A DNA stretch of 64,000 bases, from positions 1,612,001-1,676,000 of the forward strand of contig NW_020194628.1 in the NCBI RefSeq assembly GCF_002865645.1. Direction: 5' to 3'. This DNA is from Hyaloscypha bicolor E. Its lineage: Eukaryota; Ascomycota; Leotiomycetes; Helotiales; Hyaloscyphaceae. A program made the translations under genes and the position numbers. This document shows, piece by piece, positions 24,900-35,923 of this stretch; position 1 is the first letter of the stretch; each line of letters begins with the position of its first letter. The notes under the pieces were generated by a model. That model was not told the DNA's origin, made no database searches, and saw only the letters and a list, made by a program, of their open reading frames with translations.

Positions 24900-25910
24900 G
24901 TATTTAATAAATAAAAAGCCTAATTATAAGTTATAAGAACTAATACTAATTAGATATATATATATAGTAATATTAAAAAAGAGGTAAAATAAGAAAAACT
25001 AAAAAATAAATTAATATATATTTCATAAAAATAAATAAGGAAATATCTAAATAGCCTAAAAATAAGAAATATATATTAAAGAAGTCAAGATTAGAGAAAA
25101 AAGACTATTTCCTATAAAAATAAATTAGTATATATTTTAAGATAAAAAATAGAAGTATTTAATAATAGCCTAAAAGCTTTTATAAGTATTAAAAAAAAAG
25201 GAAATATTAAAATTCGGAAGAATCTAAATAAAAGTTAGCCTCTTTTTTAGAAGTTCGAAAAAAAATATTCCTAAAAGGCCTAAAGATATAAGAAGTATTA
25301 GAAAAGGAAAAGAGATATTAAAGTTTAAAGGAAACTAAATAGAAATTAGCCTCTTTTTTAGAAGTTCAAACGAAAATATTTCTAAAGAATCTAAAGATAT
25401 AAGAGATATTAGAAAAGAAAAGAAGGAAATATTAGAAAAAGAAAAAAGAGATCTAAAATTTAGCTTTCTAAAAAGCAAATAGATTAAAGACTTATAGTAT
25501 AAGAGTTCTAAATAAAAGTAATCCGGAAGTAATAATTAGATACTAGCTTTAGTATTATTAGTAGAAATATTAAAGAAAAAGAAGTTCGGAAAAGAGATTT
25601 AGAAAAGGAATTTAAAGAAAGGATTTAAAAAAGGAAAGAAAAGTTATAAGATAGTTAGATACTAGCTCTTAGTATTAATAGTAGAAGTATTAAAGAAAAA
25701 GAAGTTTAAAGAAAGAATTTAGAAAAGAAATTTAGAAAAGGAATTTAGAAAAAGAATTTAGAAGAAAAAAAAAGATTATAAGATAATTAGATACTAGTTC
25801 TTAGTATTAATAAAGGTATTAATAAAGGTATTAATAAAGAAAGTATTAGTAAAGAGTAAAAACTTTTAGTATTAATAATAAAATCGAAAAAATATAAAAG
25901 AAAAATAAAG
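24900..25910 (+). repeat. Purine-rich imperfect tandem repeats, probably a decayed Lys/Glu-rich coding tail
   Basis: The plus strand is dominated by GAAAAG/AGAAG runs. TTAGCCTCTTTTTTAGAAGTTC recurs at 25235 and 25346 (111 bp apart). TAGATACTAGYTYTTAGTATTA-type units recur at 25537, 25656 and 25788. Plus-strand translation gives mostly open Lys/Glu/Ser-rich repeats (for example SLFFRSSNENISKESKD). The 111-bp period is a codon multiple. The chromodomain element is inserted at its right end (25915). Confidence 0.5.
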
Positions 25911-25915
25911 GTTTT

Positions 25916-26218
25916 TGTAATGGGTATACGTAATGGCATATAGACAGGTATTAGATATTATAGATCTAGTTTCCTATTTTGGGTATAGCTTGTAATTAGA
26001 ATTATATAGATTATATGGGATTTCCTAATTAAGTAAAGGGCTTTATATATCTGGCTAAGTACTAGGGAATATATAGGAAAACGCTCCTAGCTTTAGAAGG
26101 GGCATTAATTAGTCTTTTATTAGAATTAATTCTTGGAATTAGTTATACTTACAAGTATTATTCCATAGCTTACTTACCTTAACTACTTATATATTACCCT
26201 GCTATTATATGCCTTATA
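25916..26218 (+). repeat. 5' LTR of the chromodomain element, 303 bp
   Basis: Begins TGTAATGGGTATACG, ends CCTTATA. Preceded by TSD GTTTT (25911-25915). It retains more GC than its partner at several sites, for example GGGTATACG against AGATATATA. Confidence 0.88.
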
Positions 26219-26289
26219 TTCTAATTAATCTAATCTTCGGGAAGCAGTTCGTTATAAGGTAGTCAAGCTATTAATAGACAAAATTACTA

Positions 26290-27480
26290 ATGGCTAGAGT
26301 ATTAACCAGAAGAAGCGCCTCTACTATTACTAGGGCAACCTAGTCAGGTACTTAGGGGAGCGCCCAGTTAGCTACTCTAGCTATTGCCTAATTAGGAGAA
26401 GGAAGTAGAACTCAGATACCCCTAGAACTAGCTAGCAAGATAATAATAACGGAGAAGCTAGCGGCGGCTTATTATTATATTATTAAGTTAGAAGCAGAGA
26501 TATAATAGAGGAAGGATCTAGAGAATTTGGAAGCTCAGATTTGCTATCTTAAGAATATTCAGATACCTATTATAAAACCTATTATACTACCGGCGGTATA
26601 TTTGATTTATAGGACTTCAAAAACCCGAGAATTACTAACCTATAAGAGGAAGAGTATTAAGGAAGCCTAGGACTTCTTCTACTAGGCAGAGCTAAAATAG
26701 TATAAAGATAGCAGGATTACCTGGGCTATAGATATAGTAAAGGTTATGTATTATACTTCCTATTTTAAGAATATAGCTAGGAATATCTAGAAGTATAGAG
26801 AGTAATTAATAGGTATTAATACTATAGATTAGAAGACCTTTATTAAGTTTATAAAGGATTCTATCTTGGATCTAGAGAACTATAATAATAATGCTTTTAC
26901 TAAATTTAAGGATATAAAATAGTAGCTAGGTTAGAGTATTTAAAGCTTTATATTCTATTTAAATAGCCTATTAGATAACTTGGGATATACGGGTTTACTA
27001 TAAGAGCGGAATAACTTATTTAGTAGCTTAAGGCAGGAGATTTGGAACGAGATTAATTACTAAGGAAATGCTTTATAAGAAAGAAAGAAGCTTATTTCTA
27101 TAGTTATAAGGGTCGAGAATAACTTAAACCTATCTATTTAACGGGAATATAATAATAAGCTAATAAATTAATAAAAGAAAGGAAATTAGAAAAAGGAAAG
27201 AAGAAATAATAAAGGGAAACGGAAGAGAAGTATATTCCCGTTACGAGATTTATATAACCGGAGTAGTAAAGATATAATAATAGGGTCTAATATAGTACCT
27301 GTATTAGGATCTATAAGACCGGGTATAACTTGCTTTACTTGCCAGAAAAAGGGTTATTATACTATTATCTACCCAAATTAGAGAAAACTGACTTGCTATA
27401 ACTATAATAAGTCTGGCTATAAGATATATAAGTATCTAGAACTAAAGAAGCCGGGAAACGGATATATCCTATAATAGTTA
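26290..27480 (+). pseudogene. Degenerate gag of the chromodomain element
   Basis: Starts with ATG at 26290 (MARVLTRRSASTITRAT then a stop). The zinc knuckle near 27325-27375 reads CFTCQKKGYYTIIYP, a C-x2-C-x4-H-x4-C box with His and the last Cys changed to Tyr. A second partial Cys box follows (TCYNYNKSGY). Stops are frequent. In a live element this protein would form the virus-like particle and bind RNA. Confidence 0.7.
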
Positions 27481-27529
27481 TACTCGTTTATATTATAGAG
27501 AGCAAGGCCTCTAAAACGAGAATAATAAT

Positions 27530-30500
27530 TAAAGTTACTATTAAAATAAGGAAAGATAAGTAAAGGATTAGAATATTAGTTAACTCGGGTATAGAGGCTA
27601 ATTATATAAAGAGGAAATTAGCCTTAAATATAGATATTCCATTAATATTAAGGGTAACTTCTTTATTCTTACTAGAGAAAAGGAGGATTTATTTATATAG
27701 AGATTATATTCTTAGGATTATTACTAAAAATATACTAGGGAACTAAAGAAAGGCTAATATATATTTTATATTATATAATTTCGATTTAAACTATATTAAT
27801 ATAATATTTGAATTCCTATAGCTTTATTAGGTTAACTCCCTGATTTCTTTTAGGAAAATAATATAGAGATACTAGATTTAATTATAGAAAATTAAAGTTC
27901 TAAATACTAGGAAGTTTACTAAAGTAATAAAGTATAAGATATATATTTTTCTATTAATTACCTATCCTATAATAGATAGCTAAAGAGTTACTACTATTAC
28001 TATAAACGGGATAGCTATATTTCCTAGAAAATATTAGGACCTTTTTCGAGTATTTTCTATAAAGGCTATAGGTATACTATCCGACTATTATATAATAGAG
28101 TATTATATAGATCTGGAACCAGGATCCTAACTACTATATAGTCCTATATATACTTTATTAGAAAGAGAGCTTAAAGTTTTTCGGGAATATCTTAATACTA
28201 GCTTGGAAAAAGAATAGATCTATTATTCTATTAGCTTAGCTAGTATCCTAATTATATTTATTCTAAAGAAAGAAGGTAGCCTATATTTATATATTAACTA
28301 CCGGAGTCTAAATAGGATTACTATTAAGAACCGAATACTATTACTACTTATTAGTAAGATAATAGATAGGCTTTATAGAATAAAGATATATATAAAGCTA
28401 GATTTAAAGAATACTTATTATTAGTTATAAATATAGGAGAGTAATAAATAAAAAACAATATTTCAAATATACTATAGATATTTTAAGTATTATATTATAC
28501 TCTTTAGACTATCTAATACTCCGGTAATATTCTAGATATATATTAACTATATACTAGTAGATTTTATAGATATTATTTATATAGTTTATCTAGATAATAT
28601 TTTAATTTATTTAGAGAACCCAGAATAGTATATAATAATAGTCTAATATATACTCGAGTAATTATAGTAATACTAGCTTTTTATAAACTTAGTAAAATAC
28701 AAGTTTAATATAAAGAAAGTAGAATTCCTGGAATTTATAATTAGCCCAGATAGTATAAAAATAAAGGCTAGCCGGGTTATAGCTATTAGGAAATAGCCGG
28801 CCCTAAAAAATAATATCCGAAAAGTCTAAGTATTTCTGGGTTTTACTAACTTTTACTAGAGATTTATTTATAAATACTCTAGGATAGTAAAAGGATTAAC
28901 TAATTTACTAAAAACTAGTAGAAAACTACTATATTAGTTTAGCTAGACGGATAAGACAGATAAGGCTTTTAGGGAGCTATAAATTATATTTATAATAGTA
29001 TTAATCCTTTATTATTTTGACCTAGCCTTAAAGATTTATATAGAAATAGATATTTTAGGATTTATAATTATAGGTATAATTTCCTAGCTCTTTAGTAAGA
29101 GGGCGGAAGCCAGATAGTATCTTATTACTTTCTATTTAAAAAAGATAACTATAATTAAAAGTAGATATAAGATATATAACTCTAAACTCTTGGCTATTAT
29201 TTTAGTATTCTATATTTAGTAGTATTACCTAATATATATCTAATATATTATTATTATTAAAACAGATTATAATAACTTGAAATACTTTATAACTAAAAGA
29301 AAACTAAATAGTTAATAGATAAGATAGATAGAAAAGCTAGTTACCTTTAACTTTATCTTAGAATACTGGCCGGGATATAATAATCCTACTAATAGGCTAT
29401 TAAAGAGGCCAGACTTTATAGTAGGTATAAATAAAGATACTTTATTACTTATATTTTATAATAAGCTATAAAATATAGAATAGAGAATCCTATAGGTAAT
29501 AGTAATAGAATATTATACTATCTCTATAATACTATAATATAAGGCCTAAGAGAAAGGAAATAAGTATTTCTCGATTAGTAAAATACTAAAGAATTCCGAA
29601 AAGGAAGTCTATTTTAATAATAGAATAGTACTAGAAATACTACTACTTAAGCCTATTACTAGTATAGCTAGTTATAAATAATATATACTATGGATTCTAG
29701 CTATATAGATAGCTAGGTCCGAAATAGTATATAAAAAAAGCAGAGAGATATTATTTAAACTATTATTATAGTACTAAAGGCTCGATTTATTAGTATAATA
29801 CCGGTAGTATAAATAGTTCTTAAAAAGGACCTTTACTAGAATTATTAAGACTTAGGAACTTAATATATCTGGGTTATTAAGATATCGGAATACTATCTAT
29901 ATATTAAATAAGCCGGCTTTTAAAAAAGAATTACTATAAGCTAACTATAATAATCCTATAGGTAGGTATTTTGGTATTAGTAAAATACTAGAGATTCTCT
30001 AGAGAAAATACTTCTAGTAAAATATAAGAAAGAATATAAAAGACTATATTAGAACTTATTCTATATATTAACGGACCAAAGTAAAGAGATATTTATTATA
30101 TAGTATACTTAGTTCATTTCCCCTTTTCTCTAAGCTATAGTAAGAAATTACTATAGACTTTATTATAGGGCTATCCCCTTCTAGGTTTTATAATAAAGTA
30201 TATAATTCTATATTTATTATTATTAATAGGTATACGAAAATAGTATAATATATTTTAATTACTAAAAAGGTCTTGGCTCCTGAACTAGTAGAGCTATTTA
30301 TATACTATATTATTAAAAACTTTAGTATACCTATAAATATAACCTCTAATAAAGAATCTATCTTTATAAACAAGTTCTGGTTAAGTTTATACTTCTATTT
30401 AAAGGTTTAATAATAGCTAAATATAGTATTTTATTTATAAACTAATAGATAAACGGAGAATCTAAACCAAACTCTAGAATAATACTTAAGGTACTATACT

Positions 30501-31170
30501 AGTTACTAGTAGGATAATTAGATAGTAAAGCTTATTCTTATAGAATTCATATATAATAACTCTATATATTTAATAATAGGAATATCTCTATTTTATACCT
30601 TATATGGATTCTATTCTAGTATTAAACTATATATTAAGGATAATATTCCGGAAAGAGGAATACCGGTAGTATAGGAAAGAATATAAAGAATTCAAATAAA
30701 ACGGGAAATACTAGAGAAATAATAATAAAAAGTAGTAAATATATAGAAAAAGTACTATAATAAGAAATATATTAATAAGAAGTTTAAAATATATAATAAA
30801 GTTATACTTTATATAAAGAATATTTAATAGCTATAACCTAGTATAAAGCTAGTAAATAAATATCTCGGCTCTTTTAAAGTTCTAGAAATTATAGGAATAT
30901 ATAAACAGGTATATTACTTGGAATTACTACTATTATATTAGATCTATAATATTTTCTATATTTCTCTTTTAGAATTATAGTATCCGTAAGCTAGTACTAT
31001 AGTAGAACTAGAGCCGGTTAAGATTGAGAATAAAAAGGAATTTAAGATAGAATTTATTATAGCCTATAGGAAAAGCAGAAAAAGAAGGAAATATCTTATT
31101 TATTAGAAAGGCTATTTATTAGTAGATAATATATAGGAACTACTAAGTAATCTGGAGAATATAGCTTAAG
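27530..31170 (+). pseudogene. Degenerate pol (protease, RT, RNase H, integrase, chromodomain)
   Basis: Plus-strand remnants: the protease LVNSGIEANYIKRKLA near 27565-27615 (DSG changed to NSG). RT includes KLDLKNTYY near 28395 and VYLDNILIYL near 28580-28610 (YLDD changed to YLDN). RNase H near 28970-29290 keeps YFDLALKIYIEID. The integrase zinc-binding part ANYNNPIGRYFGISKILEIL lies near 29940-30000 (His changed to Tyr); its core EITIDFIIGLSPSRF near 30150 keeps the first Asp, while ITSNKESIF near 30345 has the second Asp changed to Asn. The chromodomain KYLIYWKGY, then WELLSNLENI lies near 31090-31165. The order defines a Ty3/gypsy chromovirus. It is inactive. Confidence 0.82.
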
Positions 31171-32606
31171 AATTATAAGAATACTTGGAAAAGAGTAATA
31201 TTATAATACTATTAGCTAAACGGAAATATAAAAGATAAATGCTTTTATTAGAAAACTATTAAAAAACTATATATTTATTCTTGGAAAAACTATATAAAAA
31301 TTATTAAAAACTCTAATTTCTATATCCTATAAATACCCTACTTTTATAATTACTCTTTACTATTCTTATTATTATTCTTATTAGAATTCTCTCGAGAAAT
31401 AAATAGTAAATTAGCCTATAAAGCTATTAGCTATTAGTAAGAAATAAGGAAAAAATAAGCTTACTTAATACTAAAGAATATTAATTATATTATTAAGAGT
31501 ACTTTATACTTATACTAAGCTAGTAAGAATTACTTAACCTATTTCTTAGATTATTAGGGGAATCCATTAGCCTTAAATAATAGCTTTAATATAAGAAGTA
31601 TATATAGTTTAATATAGAAAAAGGATAGTAATAGCCTTCTTTTTTTCGGATAAAGGATAGGAAAAATACTTATATATATTAATAGCTTAAAGAAGGCGGT
31701 TTAATTATATTATATATATTTAAAGAACTTTAAATAGTATTAGAATAAAGAATAAAAGAAGAAATTTATAACTTATAGGATTATACTTCTTATTCTTGGA
31801 ATAGTAGTAATTATATACCGAGTAATTATTACTCTTAATATAAGTAAGGTCGGGAAACTTAGTAATATTCTTGGAATATTAAAAATAGTAAGGGCGAATT
31901 AAGGATATAGAAGTATTAGCCAAACGGGTAGTAATAGGCTAATAAGTACTAAGAGAAGTATTTATCTTAATAGATAAAGAAGTAGAAGAGGAAATTGGAA
32001 AGGGACTTGAATAAAGCTTAAATAAGGCTTAAAGAAGCTTAAAGGAGCTTAAAGAAAGCTTAAAGAAGGAAGGTAAGGGATAAGGAGGAACTAGATATGG
32101 TATTATAATTAAGGAAAAGGAAGGTTAGTTAGTAGGAAAAGAGAGGCCTTTTTATAATACTCTTTCCCCGAATAGTAATTACGAATTCGGAACCGGCTCT
32201 ATACCAGGAATATCCAGAAAATTCCAAAAAAGGAATTTATAAACGAACTAGAAAATCAGATTAACTTTTCCAAGCTCTTAGGCCTATAGAGTAATAATTT
32301 ATTTATAAATAGAGGCTAAGTTAGGATTTACGAACTAATTAGGAGATCGGATAAGCTTTATATCTAATAGTATATATTATATTTATATTACCTTTATAAG
32401 AGGGAATTACCAGAAGTAATTTACAAACTAGCTAGAAAGGATTAGTAAACTATATTCTTAATTCTATTACCTGGTATAATAATAGAATAATTATAGAGAG
32501 TCTTTGGGGAAAAGCTAGTAGCCAGGAAAGTTTTAGGGAAATATTTGTAAAGCTATTTATAGTTTTCCCAGGCCTCTTGGGAATAAGAGCCCAGAGAGGG
32601 GGTTAA

Positions 32607-32909
32607 TATAATAGATATATATAATAGTATATAGATAGGTATTAGATATTATAGATCTAGTTTCCTATTTTGGGTATAGCTTGTAATCGGAATTATATAG
32701 ATTATATGGGATTTCCTAATTAAGTAAAGGGCTTTATATACCTGGCTAAGTATTAGGGAATATATAGGGAAATACTTCTAGCTTTGGAAGGGGCATTAAT
32801 TAGTCTTTTATTAGAATTAATTCTTGGAATTAGTTATACTTATAAGTATTACTCTATAGCTTACTTACCTTGACTACTTATATATTATCCTACTATTATA
32901 TACCTTATA
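32607..32909 (+). repeat. 3' LTR of the chromodomain element, 303 bp
   Basis: Begins TATAATAGATATATA, ends ACCTTATA. Preceded by the purine-rich tract ending at 32606 and followed by TSD GTTTT (32910-32914). All differences from the 5' LTR that I compared are C/T or G/A. Confidence 0.88.
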
Positions 32910-32914
32910 GTTTT

Positions 32915-34420
32915 AGAATAAAAATAAAATAAAGTTATAGTTTTATAGAAAATAAAGTTATTAATATAAGGTAATTATATTATTATATAATTCTATATTT
33001 ACTTTTACTATTTATTAAAAATATATATTTCTTAGAAAAAAATATAATTATATATACTAAAATAAGGAAATTCTTCTTATTTAAAAATTATAATTATAAT
33101 ATTACTAAATATAGAAATATAGAAGTTTATATAATAAGTTATATATAGAGATTTAAGGAAATTTAAATTATTTTAAATTATTTATAATTAGTAAAATAAA
33201 TTAGCTAATTATATAAATCAAATATAATTTAATTATTATTAGTATACCTTGACTTTTATAAGTTAGTAAAAGAAATTTTTTTTATATTTTTATCTTTATA
33301 ATTATAATACCTAAAATTATAATTTTTTTAATATTTAAATATATTTAATCTAGGGCTATTAAATACTAATATTTCTATTTTTAGGTATTATTTATTATAA
33401 ATTTATTCGGGTTTAAATAATTATATTAAATATATATTTTTATATCTTAAAAATAAATAATAAAAATATAGCTATACTAGCTTTAATCTTAGTTTTAACC
33501 TTAACTTTAATTTTTTTCCGAAAATAATTTTAATTCTAATATATAATATTATTATTAAAGCTCTTTTTTATTAAAAACATATTAAATATAGCTTTAGGTA
33601 GCGGCTTTAGTAAAGGCAAAAGTAATAAAAAAGGTAATAAAGCTATAAAGAAATAAAGAAATAATATTTATAATATATTTTCTAATAATTTAGACTTAGT
33701 TTATAATATTCTCTCTTATTAATATATTTAATTAATAAACCTCTTTATTTCTTAATCTCTTCCTTATATATAACTTTCTTTTCTTCTTTTATAATAATAC
33801 TTTAATTTTCTTATACTATTTAATAATATTACTAAAGTAATAAAGCAAATTAATAATAAGGCTAAAATTAGAGAAATAAAGCTATACTAAAATAGGAAGC
33901 TAAAGGAATTAGAGAAAGGTAAGGCAAATCTGGAGATAAGCTTAGTATATAATTATAGAACCGAATTCTCTTAAGCTTATACTACTTATAGTAATAAGAA
34001 AAGACCGAGAGGCCCTTTTAAATACTATATAATTATAAAAGGCGAATTCGATAGTACTTATATAAATTATAGATATAATAATAATAGTAAAGTCTATACT
34101 TTCTATTAACTTAATACTAATCCTACTAAGTCTGGAAAGCCTTGCTCTATATCTGCAAAACCCTTTATACCAAAGCCTTAACCGCCTATAAGATATAGAA
34201 AGCAAGTATAAAAACAGATACAAGGTCAGAAGGCAATAGGGAAGGAGATTATAGCAGAGAAGGGTAAGGATACTAGAGGAGAAGGGGACGAAGGAGATAT
34301 AGATAATTCGAGTAATCTAGGCAGTACGGAGGATACAGAGAGTGAGGGAGATAGAGATTTGCCTTACGGACCACGCAAGCTAAGGGGGGGCTAGGAGTAG
34401 TCGAGAATAAGGCGTGTATA
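32915..34420 (+). pseudogene. Decayed 3' part of a plus-strand gene of the composite element
   Basis: From about 33860 the plus strand is readable with few stops: KAKIREIKLY, NRKLKELEKGKANLEISL, NKKRPRGPFKYY, KGEFDSTY, SGKPCSISAKPFIPKP, then an acidic stretch (STEDTESEGDRDLPYGPRKL) ending before a stop at about 34393, some 145 bp from the outer end. A basic-then-acidic C-terminus close to a terminal repeat is common for transposases, but no catalytic motif or family is recognised. GC content rises steadily after 34200. The chromodomain element interrupts its upstream part. Confidence 0.45.
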
Positions 34421-34463
34421 CTATACTTCTTTTTTTAGTGAGGTATGGGAGGGGGGGGGTGCG

Positions 34464-34537
34464 GGCGCGAAAATCAAAAAATCAGAAAATCACTTTTCGC
34501 TTCTCGGTTTTGTCGACTAGCCCGCTAATGGCCTCAG
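34464..34537 (-). repeat. Right terminal inverted repeat of the composite element
   Basis: Read on the minus strand from 34537 this is CTGAGGCC, AGCGGGCTAGTCGAC, AAAACCGAGAAGCGA, then TGATTTTCTGATTTT and TTGATTTTCGC. It matches the left end at 5040 in order and spacing. TA follows at 34538-34539. A G9 run lies just inside at 34451-34459. Confidence 0.75.
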
Positions 34538-35195
34538 TACATCTGCAGAGTCAGTTGTCATTTGGCCTTGAGCATTCGTGTTGCCGTTTTGGTGAAAGCT
34601 GAACCGACGCATCGATATTGAGCGCCGTTTGGCTTCCGCACGAAGACCATACAATGGACGTGAGTGGGACGTTCCCTATCTTGTTGTAGTCTTCGGTATC
34701 AGGGCCGGAGAAATCAACTGAGCATTGTAAATTGAGCAGGTTCTACGTTTTGAGTCAGCAGTGAAACAAGTAGAGAGATAAAGAACCACTAATCGCCGGA
34801 AAAGTAGTATAAGGCTTCTTGTTTCGCTGTGACACTGGCATCAATGCTGATGAATCCTCGATATTCCGCTTGAAGAATGCTGTATTGAAAGCCTTGTGGA
34901 TAATGAAGTTAGACAAGCAGCTGGCAGGTTTTGCGCTACTCTGAAGGGTTGATACTAGGACCAATTTACGCTACAAATGAGTCAAATATCAAAGTAAACC
35001 TAAAAACACAGTATTTAAGTAAGGCGTCCAAATGTTGTTGAACAAAAACCTGTAGGGTCGGAGAGCTCACGTCTGTCTGTCGTCACTCGTGAAGTTCGAG
35101 ACGGAACGCGTAGGGCATCCAGAGCCACCCCAGGTCAATTTTTGGATGGAGACTTGGCTACGATCAGGAGCATCACGTCCGACAATCTCCGTAGT

Positions 35196-35240
35196 AGGAA
35201 GGGCTTATGCGATGGCTGCAAGACCAAGCGTTAAAAGTGA
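35196..35240 (+). pseudogene. Relic of a Zn2Cys6 (fungal zinc-cluster) DNA-binding domain
   Basis: The plus frame reads RKGLCDGCKTKR, stop, K, stop. CDGC at 35208-35219 with basic KTKR after it and stops at the positions where Val and the third Cys (C-x2-C-x6-C) would stand looks like the first half of a fungal zinc-cluster domain that has been broken. No further part of such a protein is visible downstream. The short length leaves room for chance. Confidence 0.38.
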
Positions 35241-35923
35241 GGACAACAACATATCGAATCTGTGTTGAGAGACTTTGATGTGGAGGCTGTGTAAGCGAAG
35301 AACTGTTAAGGTTTTTTAAGGAGATTATGCGAATGGAGATGGAAACAATATTGAGGGTTCTATGTCCTTATCTTATACTTTCCATCAGATTAACATGTGT
35401 TGTTGAGTGAGCTGGCAACTTTTGCCCACCGTGCTAAACGAGCCAAGTGTTTGTCCCGCAGCAATACCGGCACGCCTCACTCAGTAGCATTAAGACCCCA
35501 GTCTAAAGATTAATACGAGAGCGTCGACTAAGAGCTTCCAAGGGAAGGTAGTAATTCTATCAAATCGCCTTAAGACTCTGAAGAAGAAACGGGTTAGGGT
35601 CAGCAGATGCAACCTTAAAGTTGCCATAAAGTTTGGTTATAGCCAGCAATCGAAAATCGTGGTTTAGGTAATCCCGCCCTTAGATTGTGGCTTCTTTATC
35701 TGCCCTGATCTTGTACTTTTAGAGTCGCCTTCACGAGATTATTGAATGATAGTGAAACGAATTAGAATAAAGTGATATATATAACCGAAGGTCACCCTCT
35801 AAAATCTTGATGACATCGCCTGCCAGCAAATTACCTTGTGAGGAGATTTCCTGTCAAAGTATTGACTTTGCACCTTGGAGCCAGGTTCCTTTTCATTAGT
35901 GGATTGGAGTAGCAGGGGTTTTA

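Larger units (their letters stand above)
20891..25910. other. AT-rich middle segment of the composite element
   Basis: Five kilobases between the copia-like and chromodomain insertions. The left half is AT-rich without recognisable motif. There is a GC-richer hairpin near 23625-23713 and a purine-rich repeated stretch from about 24900. On the plus strand, segments near 24060-24900 stay readable between stops that look like mutated Gln and Trp codons, and run into the Lys/Glu-rich repeats. This suggests one long dead gene on the plus strand. No family recognised. Confidence 0.4.
25916..32909 (+). mobile_element. Chromodomain Ty3/gypsy (chromovirus-type) LTR retrotransposon, 7.0 kb, RIP-degraded
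   Basis: LTRs of exactly 303 bp lie at 25916-26218 and 32607-32909 and differ only by transitions. GTTTT flanks both outer sides (25911-25915 and 32910-32914). A purine-rich tract (AGAGAGGGGGTTAA) immediately precedes the right LTR, confirming plus orientation. Internally in order: a gag-like start at 26290, zinc knuckle near 27325, protease near 27570, RT near 28250-28640, RNase H near 28970-29290, integrase near 29880-30480 and a chromodomain near 31030-31170. Frames are broken throughout. About 1.4 kb of unassigned sequence separates the chromodomain from the right LTR. Confidence 0.88.
5040..34537. mobile_element. TA-flanked composite DNA element of 29.5 kb, RIP-degraded, filled with nested insertions
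   Basis: The block begins CTGAGGCC at 5040 and ends GGCCTCAG at 34537, with TA immediately outside each end (5038-5039 and 34538-34539). The terminal inverted repeats run for about 45 bp and share AGC, GCTAGTCGACAAAAC and GAGAAGCGA in the same order, then subterminal TGATTTTC repeats. TA duplication is the hallmark of Tc1/mariner/pogo-type insertion. The interior is extremely AT-rich with CA and TG nearly absent, as RIP leaves (CpA to TpA). Two LTR elements with perfect TSDs lie directly in it, one carrying two further nested insertions. After removing those, about 9.0 kb remain, or 8.5 kb without the small element at 6276-6786. That is long for a pogo/Fot1 element (about 2 kb). So either more unrecognised insertions are present or it is a large TA-targeting transposon. 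Confidence 0.68.

Noticed and set aside
23627..34380. GACCTGCGTGGTC at 23.6 kb and GACCACGCAAG at 34.37 kb as inverted ends of one element
   Set aside because: Only about 12 bases match, the match does not extend, and the right copy lies inside the readable frame LPYGPRKL.
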